Below are positions 48,963 through 58,433 of a stretch of DNA of 64,000 bases, in pieces; positions within the stretch are counted from its first letter, which is position 1; each line of letters begins with the position of its first letter. The position numbers were made by a program, and so were the translations under genes. The notes below the pieces were generated by a model that worked only from the letters and a program-made list of their open reading frames with translations, did not search any database and had not been told where the DNA came from. This DNA comes from Topomyia yanbarensis (taxonomy: Eukaryota > Arthropoda > Insecta > Diptera > Culicidae): NCBI RefSeq assembly GCF_030247195.1, contig NC_080671.1, positions 206,086,397 to 206,150,396 on the forward strand. The letters run 5' to 3'.

Positions 48963-48971
48963 CTATTTATA
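48963..48971 (-). promoter_or_regulatory. TATA box, right-arm copy
   Basis: CTATTTATA on the + strand is TATAAATAG on the minus strand, about 66 bp upstream of the histone-like remnant on that strand. Conserved with 12405-12413. Confidence 0.4.
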
Positions 48972-49648
48972 GGTTTTATCATCAATGTTGATTCTCATTT
49001 AAAGTAGTTTTTGAACTATTTAAACAAATTTTATATAGCAAACAACGTATCGGTAGCAACGTTTTCCTTCCGATTTATGAAACAAGATTGGCAATCCGTT
49101 TAGTAGAAGAAAAGTTATTAAGGTTCAAAATGTACGTAACGCTTTCGCTAATATGCACTACTATCGCTTTCTCGCTTGTTCTCGTGGCGTGCATGAGCCT
49201 TTCCTTTCCGTCCGGCTTCTAATGGCATAACCAAAAGTAATATGCCGGCTTTCCCCCACCAACTGCTCTCGTCAAGCAACCCAATACGAATAATCAAAGG
49301 AACAAACATGTAGTGGACCTATATATAAACTTTTCATTATTATTTTGTTCATTTGCTGCACCATTTTGACGGCTCTGTGCGGGATGGGCTGAAAATTTTC
49401 ACTTTTCCGAGTCGTTTTCGAAAGATTTGTGAAAACACTATTTTTCCGTTGATAATGAATGTCCTACATATTCCAAAATTTAATACAACATTGGTACAAA
49501 TATTTTCGACAAAATGCCGAAGAAACTGATTAAATCCATTCAGTACAACAAAAGATATAAGCGTTCAAAATCTTACATCATTTTTCTTCCGAAATTTTGA
49601 AAAGGGGCCCCTATATTGAAAGGTAAGTCGTTAGTCACGACAAAATAT

Positions 49649-50069
49649 TTGTCAAAATTTTAGTTTCTGTTAAAAATCCGGGCCCTTCTTCAAAACTCCG
49701 GGCCCGGGGAAACACCTCCCCCCCCCTCTCGGCGGCCCTGCGCGCAACACTCGGTACTGCCGTTAAAACACCTTTTGCAACGGAACAAAAACCGCCTCTT
49801 CCGATTCGCGCAACACTCGGTGCTGCAGTGAAGGCACATTTTGCCTGAGGCAGCACTTTTATTGATAAACGGCTTTCCCTTCTGTGAGAAACATCAAATT
49901 TCCTGGCAATATTGTGAAATAAAACACCGTGCAGGGGATTATTTTCGAGTTACTCCAGCTGCTTCTGCTCCACTCGTGGTTTTCACGGCTGTCCGAATCG
50001 GTTGTGCTTCCTCCAATTGGCAACTTCCCACCGCCAACGGAAATGCAGAACTATCGTGCAGTACACACC
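49649..50069. other. Non-coding stretch with GC-rich patch
   Basis: 49675-49760 is GC-rich with a mirrored GGGCCC-type block and a 10-C run. GCGCAACACTCGGTRCTGC occurs twice (49742 and 49808), indicating a short local duplication. No gene. Confidence 0.4.
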
Positions 50070-50447
50070 AAAAAATAATGAAATTTAAACGACATGTAAA
50101 TCAATACGAATGAAAACATACATTGATTGAATCAAAACTTTGATTGAAAATTCCGTTAAAAGCAATTGGAGCATCAAACAGCATACAATTTTACACTTTC
50201 ATTCGTGTAATATTACATGTCATTCATTTTACAGCAGTGTTCGAGTAAAAATACATTGAAGTGCATTGGTTTTCCGTTTAAAGAAACTGTAATTTTCAAT
50301 CCACGTGTAAAATTATAAGAAAATTCGTTGAAGAAAGCACGACAAATCGTGTGTATTTGTGGTAAAACTTAATTTTACATTTATATTCATGCTCCAAATA
50401 TGTGCATGAAAATAAACTTAAAATTACACAATATTTTTTTCTGTGTA
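50070..50447. mobile_element. ~378-bp MITE with TACACA termini
   Basis: The left end TACACACCAAAAAATAATG and the right end (inverse TACACAGAAAAAAATATTGTG) form imperfect ~20-bp TIRs. The interior is AT-rich with several ATTTTACA / TGTAAAAT words on both strands. No coding capacity; superfamily not assigned and target duplication not certain. Confidence 0.5.
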
Positions 50448-51167
50448 GGCGATAGTCACTTAATGTTGCTCAGCAATCTGACTCTGCTCGGACGAATAAT
50501 CAGCCGAAACTTTTGGCTTACCGTGAATAGACGGGAAAATTTTAACTTCCGCCTCCTGGCGCTATCGAGGTTCCTTACGTGCAGCGGAACGCACGTCCTC
50601 TTTTTTCGAACGAAACTCTAAACTACCAGATAATTCACGCGTGTCCGAACCAGTGACTGCCGTAAGCGGGAATTGTCTGCTGTTAAACTGCTTTCTCAAG
50701 ACAATTTTTTGCCCGCCGTTCTTTTCAAGCCACTAGCCCTTTAGTATTTTCTTCGTCTGGTTTAGCCGGTGTCACCCTCATGTCTATGGTTGAATATTTT
50801 ATTACACACATATTACCGAATCATCAAACTTGACTTTTGACATTAAAAATGTCTTACTCCACTATCTGGGGCTAGGTGTCATTCTAAAATCTAAACTATC
50901 TCCCATGTAACGAAACTATGTAAGGTTTGCACGCTTATAACTCCGATATTACTAGATGGATTTTAATCATTCATACACCAACCGATTCAGAAACACCTAA
51001 CTTAAATATCGGTAATAATTTAATATCTCCCCAATAAAAGTAGACTTTTGGAAATTGGTAAAATTAAAAAGTTCACAAAAACAGGAAAAATACCATTCGT
51101 GAGGCAGATTTCTCAGACACAGCCGTCAAAAGAGGGCAGCTTAGTTGCTCAATGAAACACGAAAAGT
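50448..51167. other. Stretch with diverged similarity to the inverted-duplication arm end
   Basis: From about 50930 the order ACGCTTATA, TACTRGATGGATTT, AATCA and later AGCCGTCAAAA-GCAG parallels 11795-12020 in the left arm, at low identity. Both precede a TATAAATAG-type box. This suggests a shared ancestral promoter-proximal sequence. No ORF. Confidence 0.3.
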
Positions 51168-51363
51168 CATAAATAGAAGCAACGCATGTCCGTTTAAATC
51201 AGTTGTTGCTCTTATCCCACACGAGCAACGTCGTCTCCGGGCGATGCAATAAGCGCTATCGATTTTCGGTAACGTTGGCATTTGCACACACTCGCACCTA
51301 AGTGACTAAACCATATACGGTTAGTTTATAAATAGAGGTGACGCGTACCCGTTTGAATCAGTT
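51168..51363 (+). promoter_or_regulatory. Two tandem TATA/initiator modules
   Basis: Module 1 has CATAAATAG at 51168 and TCAGTT at 51199; module 2 has TATAAATAG at 51327 and TCAGTT at 51358. In both, the TATA-to-Inr spacing is about 31 bp, the normal distance in insect core promoters, and TCAGTT matches the arthropod initiator. The modules share CCGTTTRAATCAGTT and repeat after ~159 bp, with AATAAGCG downstream of each. No intact coding region follows, so these may be decayed promoters, perhaps histone-type. Confidence 0.4.
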
Positions 51364-52995
51364 TTTGTTTTTATGTCGAACGGGTAAGATCATGGCTGCA
51401 GCGTCTGCGCACTACAATAAGCGGTAGACGCTATGCATTTTCGGCAGCGGTGGCCGTGTGCGGATTTGTCGGGTACCAGCATGGTGTCACAGAATGATTT
51501 GCAAAGTGGGTGGGCGGGGTGGTTTGGATTTAATTCAATACGGTGTGTGCTGCTTAAGAGTGTTGCGTTTGAAAAAAATATATTTATTTTTATGCATGCG
51601 TGTGCGTTGTAACTTGTTAATCCATGTTTACGGCGCTTTGTAGCTGCGTAGGGTAAAGAGCCAATTGGTTTTCATGTTTCATATTTCGGTTATATGTTTT
51701 TATCAGTAAGGCATCTGACAACGTGCTTCTGTAGTTATTGCACTGTTCAGCAGCGTAGTATATAGGAGAATACACAGGTTTTTTACGCGGATTTTGAAAT
51801 TTACGCGGGTTTCATTAACGCGTTTTTTTAAATTTACGCGGTTTTCATTTACACGGCCTGTATCCCCTGCGTGAAAAATCTGAGTGTAATTGCATCGGAA
51901 ACAATCACATTCCCAGCAGAACTTTTGTTTTCTAATTTCAAACACTTTTGTTTCGTACTGCACACAACGGAAAATTTTAAAACAGAACTTACCGTCCCAG
52001 CAGCAGTTGAAGCGGGTGTTCTTTTTCGATTCAAATTCAAGCCATGTCTTAAGCGTTACTGGATTTAAAATTGTTTTCCCAGTTTAACCAGTCAGAATAT
52101 CTGTCCTACCCTATGTATTTAAAACGCAGTTCTAATTGCGTTTTAAGGTATACAACAAATACGGTTGGGTATACTAATTTAAATTTTAAAATAAATCTGT
52201 TTTAAATTATGAAACAAACCGCTGTACTGAAGATATAATTATGTCAGTCCTATTACCACATAAAACACCTATATAACATAAAACGCTGCAGAATTGGTTT
52301 AATAATACAATGTTTACACTACAGAGTTATAACACGTTTTAATAATTAGCAACAAGAAAAATGTCACCAAGATAGCATAAAAACCCGTTTTAACTGGTAG
52401 TGCGAACGTTGCATAACAATGTAATTTATCAAATAATTTCATTTTTCCACCACTAATCGATCAAGAAATACTTACACTTAAGATTGTTTACTTAAGTTCA
52501 TTAGTACATTATTGAAAATTTAAATGGAAAATGAAATTTCATATTTTATGGAGAATCTGTATATTTCTGTTGGCGGGCGTGGGTTTCCTCATCACAGCTC
52601 TCAATATGGAACTTTTCTTTTGAATATATTTTCTGGACAGACCAGCCTATTTTTACTAGATGGATCAGCCAAATAATGCCAATCACCTAGTGAGATACTT
52701 GATTAATTAATAGATTACCGTTAAAAGACCTTCAATAAATTATGTTTTAATGGGGAGGGTATATAGCAAATTGTAACATATGAAAACAGGCGAGTGAACA
52801 AGAACGTGTGTCGATATGTGTGATAGATAAAAAAGCTATATTTTTAATGTCACCGTGGTCGTGTCCTGTACACAACCCTTTAATTTTTTTTAAACTAACG
52901 TAGCAACCCCCTTAAATTTAAATTTGCTACCACAGTTAGCGCTCAACCTCCGAGTCGAGCAGACGCGTTTAGTATCGCTGGTCATCGGAAGCCTA
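51364..52995. other. Non-coding stretch with short repeats
   Basis: TTTACGCGG words recur at about 51783, 51810 and 51833 in a ~25-30-bp register (51775-51870), likely a small degraded element. Around 52125-52400 AAAACGC / GTTTTAA words recur. No gene recognised. Confidence 0.4.
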
Positions 52996-53980
52996 GGGGC
53001 AGATCACTTGTGATGCATTTTTAAAAATCAGCTAAATTAAATGCATTCCCGCATAAATGTGTACCATATGCCAACCATTGCATCAAACGTTTCAAAACCA
53101 TTTTCAATATGGTTCGTTCAACAATACATTAACCATTGCCTAGTATAATATCGATCATAACCAGTGTCGTTTTTTCATACTCGACCATACAAACAACTGA
53201 TCGTTAAGAACAGTCACCATACCAAAATGTGCTGTTTTCCATATACATTTTGACAACATACCATTCAAGAACCATACAGATTATGGTGGCATGCATATTT
53301 TAGGTCTAGCGATGGATAAAATATTAGCTGGAGAAAAAAGTCTCTTCCCCTTCACATTTCAATTCTATCGATTGATGAAATATTATTTTGCTCTCGCCAT
53401 GTTCTGAAGAATACTTCGTGAACTGAGGACTGACACTTTATCCAATTGAGCTATCTCCGTAATATTATTAGACGAGGATTTTTAACTGTCTTAAACTACA
53501 CATTTTTGGAGCAGGGTAAACAGATATACGAATAACAAAGCCCACCAGAGCAATATTAACCTATGGCGCGAAAGGACAATGTAGTATACAAATCTCCAAT
53601 ATAGGATACACGGAAGGTATTGGAAATGGTAACTAAAATGGGTATGATAGTATAACAGTTCAATTATAATGGTGGAATATATCAGTAGTATTCCCAATAT
53701 GGTGAGCATTATACGAATAGTTTAGAAATGGTTCCGAAGATTTGTGGAATGGTATTTATTTATACGGGTTTCTTTCGTAATGTATTTTGCGTTGCGTGCA
53801 ATGTATTTTGCTTTGCGTGTAAGACGTCAAAACCCTACATTCAACAAAAGCGTAAGACGTTTGTTAAACAAACTTTTCTACGAGGGAGTGCAAAGTTGAT
53901 GCAAAAATGGAAATTAAATGCATTTTTTCTAATTTGATGCAAATTTGTTATACATTTCTAGAGTGATCTGTCCAAGGGGC
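52996..53980. mobile_element. ~985-bp element with CAGATCAC ends
   Basis: The left end GGGGCAGATCACT and the right end (inverse GCCCCTTGGACAGATCACT) share CAGATCACT and a nearby AAATGCAT/ATGCATTT block, defining imperfect TIRs. The interior is dominated by ACCAT words on the left half and ATGGT words on the right half, so it behaves as a degenerate foldback. No transposase. A tRNA-like relic on the minus strand lies at 53410-53460. Confidence 0.5.
53410..53460 (-). other. tRNA-like (SINE head) relic, A box only
   Basis: The minus strand reads GGAGATAGCTCAATTGGAT, with TAGCTCAATTGG fitting a pol III A box, then AAGTGTCAGTCCTCAGTTC, like the D-arm and anticodon stem of a tRNA. No good B box follows, so a tRNA gene is not called; a tRNA-derived SINE fragment is likelier. 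Confidence 0.35.
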
Positions 53981-54181
53981 GTGACATTTCTAATAAATTA
54001 TAAAATATTATACAATTGTAGTGTTTTTGTAGAATTAACATTATAATTTTATAAACTTTATTAGCTGAATTTTCGAACTTGCTTTCGAAATTATTCTCAG
54101 TGTGCGGTGAATTTATCAGTTGTCATTTTTTATTGTTTATATGAGAAAAACTTGCTGAAGGCTGGAAAAGCTGTTATTCAA

Positions 54182-54500
54182 CATTGAAATTAAATGCCGT
54201 GCGCTAGGAAAGGTCCCAAATGCGTGATGGCGGTTCGTACATTGAAGATACATGGTGGTGGCTGCCGGTTATTGACGGGCCCCATTGCGCCGAGAGTATA
54301 CCATAGAAAACGTTGAACTGGTCGAGAAAGGCTTGCCAAATTTATTGAATTACGCACTGGAATACGGAGTTCCAGTTGGTGCTATCAACACTCATTCTAC
54401 TGACAGTAAAGCGGAGCATGATCCGACCAAGGAAAATTGTAAACAAGATGGAGTTTTTGCAACCGTTGTTTGCGGTCATTTGGACTTTGAGGTAGGTGAT
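54182..54500 (+). pseudogene. C1-tetrahydrofolate synthase fragment
   Basis: Successive frames read EIKCRALGKVPNA, then KCVMAVRTLKIHGGG, then REYTIENVELVEKGLPNLL, GVPVGAINTHSTDSKAE and ATVVCGHLDFEVGD. These match, in order, the formate-tetrahydrofolate ligase domain of eukaryotic C1-THF synthase (Drosophila pug, vertebrate MTHFD1), where the equivalents are a KCR block, an RALKMHGGG block, ENVELVxKG, GVPVVVAIN-x-x-x-TDT and a VVC-x-HW block. Frameshifts near 54215 and 54285 break the frame, the second Val and the HW tryptophan are changed, and only about 105 codons of a ~930-residue enzyme remain. It is a processed or duplicated relic, or a single exon with sequence errors; no introns or poly(A) are evident. 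Confidence 0.7.
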
Positions 54501-54954
54501 TGATTAAATAAATCGTTACTGTTTGAACGGTAACGACAAGAAACAATTAGTTGCAGGTTTGTGTCGTATATATTTCTGTCACGGTTATTACCTCTGTTGA
54601 GACTATCTGCATAGAAGGACGATAACATAGTGATTACTATTGAGGATAGTGAAATTAATTGGGAAAACCGTAGCGACAACGGTTTGAATAGGAAGCAGGA
54701 CACACCCATACAGTTGACAAGCTATATCCGTCGCTATTATTTATAAAATAGACTAAATATATCGCTGATATGCCGCTTTGCCAGCTTATCAACTCCAAAA
54801 CACAACAGGTAAAAAGAGCACTCGCTTGGTGGAAAACGTAGACGATAGCAGACGGTACGAATTTGGAATTATGTTTGTATCGAACGCGCTGAAAAAACAG
54901 GTTTTTTAAACATTTTTCAACACATTTGATTTTACCGATGTTGCGCATTTCAGA
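54501..54954. other. Non-coding stretch
   Basis: No gene recognised. The junction with the next element reads TTGCGCATTTCAG then AACACTACTGG; the AG resembles a splice acceptor, probably by chance. Confidence 0.3.
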
Positions 54955-56337
54955 ACACTACTGGTCAGCTACTTCCAGAACCGCGTACTGCTATACGAGA
55001 ACGATGCCGGTCAGAAAAGGGTTCCGATTACCGCCGGAGTCCCGCAGGGCTCGATCCTAGGCCCGGTGCTATGGAACCTCATGTATGACGGGGTTCTGAG
55101 ACTGAAGTTCACTCCTGGGATCAAGATCGTCGGCTTTGCCGACGACTTAACCTTGGAGGTCTACGGGGAGTCAATCCCTGAGGTAGAACTAACTGCAAAA
55201 CACGCGATCCACACGGGGGAGAAATGGATGAGCGCGAGAGGCCTGGAGCTCGCTCAGCATAAGACGGAGGTAGTTGTCGTCAACAACCGCAAGTCGGCAC
55301 AACATGCAGTTATCCATGTGGGAGAAGTCGTCATCACCTCACAGCGGAGTCTGAAGTCTCTCGGAGTTATTATAAACGACAAGCTGACCTTCGGCAGCCA
55401 CGTCGACTATACATGCAAGAGAGCGTCGACTGCTGTTGCGGCACTATCGAGGATGATGTCCAACAGCTCAAAGGTGTGCGCCAGTAGACGTAGGTTACTG
55501 GCAGGCGTTGCCGTATCTATCCTCAGGTATGGCGGCCCGTCATGGTCAAGAGCACTGAGGGTAACCAGTTACCTACAGAAACTGGAGAGCACCTACCGCG
55601 TGATGTGCCTCAGAGTGATATCTGCCTACCGCACGGTATCACACGATGCATCCTGCGTGATAGCGAGCATGATGCCAGTCGGGCTGGTCATTCGGGAAGA
55701 TGAGGAGTGCTTCGAGCTACGTGGAAATAGAGGAGCCCGCGAGCGCACCAGGGTGACCTCGGTCGCCAGATGGCAGCGTGAGTGGGATAACTCCTCGAAA
55801 GGTAGGTGGACCCACCGGCTGATACCTAACATATCGAGCTGGGTGGAAAGACCCCATGGGGAAGTTCACTTCCATCTGACACAATTCCTGTCAGGCCATG
55901 GCTGTTCCCGACAGTACCTCCACATGTTCGGGCACGCGGAGGTCCCAGCATGCCCTGACTGCCCAGGTTTAGACGAAACTGCCGAACACATACTGTTCGT
56001 ATGTCCTCGACGTCGAAAGAAGAGCAATGCTTGACGTCTGTGGCTGGGACACAACCCCTGACACCCTTATTCAGCGGATGTGCCAATCGGTGGAGAAGTG
56101 GAACGCAGTCTCGACTGTAATCACCCAGATTGCCTGTAAGCTACAGGTAATTTGGCGCATCGAGCAACAGACGACGGGCACGACTAACTAGTGATTGGTT
56201 AGTTGGAGCGAAAAAGGCCGAGCGCAGAAAAGGGAGTGAATGGTCTGTTCATGCTGATTGCAGGTTTGGCGCAGCGACTGGCAACCGCGTAAGGGGCAAA
56301 CCCAGCCACCCCGAATCAAGGCAGAAGAGCGAGTGTA
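54955..56337 (+). mobile_element. R1-clade retrotransposon, 5'-truncated
   Basis: It begins inside the RT domain, as expected from incomplete target-primed reverse transcription, and runs to the end of ORF2 and a ~145-bp 3' region without a clear A-tail. It is related to the R1-clade element at 37927 (shared WDN-x-x-KGRWTHRLIPN and HFHLTQFLSGHGC blocks) but is a distinct family. It abuts a fragment of the GCCTTTCTC repeat at 56338. Confidence 0.8.
54961..56191 (+). pseudogene. R1-type ORF2, C-terminal part
   Basis: The frame opens with SYFQNRVLLYENDAGQKR, then AGVPQGSILGP and the GFADDLTLE catalytic box, the thumb region, and the CCHC-like end CPDCPGLDETAEHILFVC. A frameshift near 56015 moves the last ~55 codons (RRAMLDVCGWD to WRIEQQTTG) into another frame ending at 56191. 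Endonuclease and the RT fingers are missing. Inactive. Confidence 0.85.
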
Positions 56338-56619
56338 GTGAAACCGTTATTCTGAATTTGGATGCTTCCGGATCCGTCGATGGTGGCCAGTGTGACCAGA
56401 GACTTTGCATGACTGTTGGTGACCTAGATCTACAAATTCAACAGTTGTGTTTACATTTTGGAAAAAAAAATCACCTTTTTACATTCATTCGTTAGAATCG
56501 GGATTTGCTTCGTGATCGTACGTATCACCCTGTAATTCAGGAACCAGAACTCGGATCCACACAAAATTCAACAGCAGCTGATGGACCTTTCATTTAAAAT
56601 CAAGTTTGTCAAAATCGGA
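56338..56619 (-). repeat. GCCTTTCTC repeat, internal fragment (copy E)
   Basis: Matches 37380-37650 and 62720-63005 (ACCGTTATTCTGAATTTGGA to CAAGTTTGTCAAAATCGG). It has neither terminus; its right edge is the start of the I/LOA-type element, which appears to have inserted here. Confidence 0.8.
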
Positions 56620-57050
56620 TTCGTAACCGAACGTGTACCGAGAAACAAGTGCTTTTTGTTCTCTCCGGTGTGGTTTAGTTTTTTCGGTAGTACGAAGGTG
56701 CTTGCTGTGGCAGAGGCTGCAGTAAAGCATTACTAATAAACAGTCCCGCGAGTGATAATTATTACCTGCGATATCGATGAAGGTAGTGCAGTGAAGTGCG
56801 TTACTAAACAGTTTTCTTGCCTGAAAGACGGCTTTGTTTAGAAGAGCTATATCAGCTCTCTACTGTGTGAAGGTCACGCGGGTGACGGATAAAACAAACG
56901 AAGGATCAATTCACCTACCAGCTCGTCAGGAACCAACTGGTGAAGTGTTTCGTTTTTTACTTTTCTTATCGATTTTTTTATTATTGTTTTTGATTTTTTA
57001 TTTTGATTTAAATTAAATAGTGCGGTCGAGCGTGTTGCTCCCGCAACAAA

Positions 57051-58433
57051 ATGGAGCAAACAGAAGGATCACCCTCCGAAGACGAATATTATGGGGAAGA
57101 AGAACGTATATCTGATACTGAGACAGATAATGTTATGGTCGATCCACTTCCCCCACTTTCCCCCAATGTCTCACAGCCCCCCGAGTCAAGGTTTACCAGG
57201 ATGGATCCGCTGGTCCTTGGGTGGTATACTTTCGGCCCAAAAATAAACCGTTAAACAGCATAACTGTTGCACGGGAGCTGACAAAACGTTACTCGGCCGT
57301 AACCGAGATTAAAAAGGTTCAGTCAGATAAACTGCGCGTAGTCGTTACTGACTTGAAACAGGCCAATGATATCGTTAGCAATAGCCTCTTTACGCTGGAG
57401 CATCGCGTCTACATCCCTTCTCGTGATGTGAAGATCGACGGTGTGGTAAGTGATGCGGGTCTAACTGTCGATGATCTGATGAATGATGGGGCTCGCCGCT
57501 TTAAGGACCCCAACCTTCAATCAGTTAAGATTTTGGAGTGCAAGCAATTGCACTCAAAGTCCATCGAAGAGGGGAATTACTATCCATCAGACTCGTTTCG
57601 CGTAACCTTCGCCGGATCTGCACTTCCGAGCTACGTTGAAGTGGGAGGAGCTCGTCTACCGGTACGCCGGTAGACCGCGGGTCATGAATTGTTCCAATTG
57701 CAAGCAGCTAGGTCACACGGCCACCTACTGTAGCAACAAGCAACGGTGCGGTAAATGTGGGGAACGCCATGCGGATGATACTTGCAGTAGGCCCACTGAG
57801 AAGTGTGTTTACTGTGGGGAGAATCCGCATGCACTTTTGACATGCCCAACGTACAAACCTCGCGCGGATAAACTGAAGCGATCCGCCAAAGATCGCTCCA
57901 GACGCTCTTACGCAGAAATGCTTAAAAGAGCTGTGCCACTTATCTCCGAAAACCCATTCGCTCTCTTGCCAACTGACGATAACGCCTCTAACGACCCTTG
58001 CGAGGGGCATTCTTTGGCTCCGCTTGAAAGCTCTAGGAAAAGACCTAATCAAAATTCACCTGAACTTCCTCGTAAGGGTCCTAGGTTGTCCCAAACAAGG
58101 GTACAAAATAAAAATAATTCATAAACTGGAAGTGCTGGTACAAATCCGAAGATAATACCTCCTGGTTTTGGGAAATTGAGATACAACCAGGAGTTCCCAG
58201 CACTCCCCGGGGCACCAAAAATCCCAAGTGCTCCAATTTTACAGTCAGAAACTCAACGTAAAACGGGATTCCTTGAATTTTCTGACAGTGTGGACTGGAT
58301 ATTCACAGCTTTCAACATTACCGATCCTCTGAAAAGCTTGCTGGTTGCTATTCTACCAACAGTAAGAACATTTTTAAAACAGTTGACTGAACAATGGCCC
58401 CTCCTTACAGCGACCGTATCCTTCGATGGCTAC
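57051..58433 (+). pseudogene. I/LOA-type ORF1 (gag-like) with zinc knuckles
   Basis: An acidic N-terminus starts at ATG 57051 (MEQTEGSPSEDEYYGEEE). A frameshift near 57235 leads to an RRM-like middle (TVARELTKRYSAVTEIKKVQ), and another near 57665 to three knuckles: CSNCKQLGHTATYC, CGKCGERHADDTC and CVYCGENPHALLTC. A TAA at 58122-58124 interrupts the tail, which continues in frame (YNQEFPALPGAPKIP). With the MITE ignored the frame would end at a TAA overlapping the ORF2 start (ATGGCTAA). The protein class binds element RNA. Confidence 0.8.

Larger units (their letters stand above)
46916..49648. repeat. Large inverted duplication, right arm
   Basis: Reverse complement of 11724-15447. It carries, in mirrored order, the TIR element with one TIR lost (46916-47768), the TTAA palindrome (about 47513-47552), one copy of the 434-bp unit (about 47768-48240, whose junction palindrome is altered to CCTAACGTCGTCGGACGG), the histone-like remnant and its TATA box. 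It ends near GTCACGAC at 49641-49648. Confidence 0.9.

Noticed and set aside
53410..53460. Functional tRNA gene on the minus strand
   Set aside because: A box is good but no B box or acceptor pairing follows.
54940..54960. Splice acceptor fusing the C1-THF relic to the R1 ORF2
   Set aside because: The upstream relic is frameshifted with no donor identified; the AG at the junction is likely chance.
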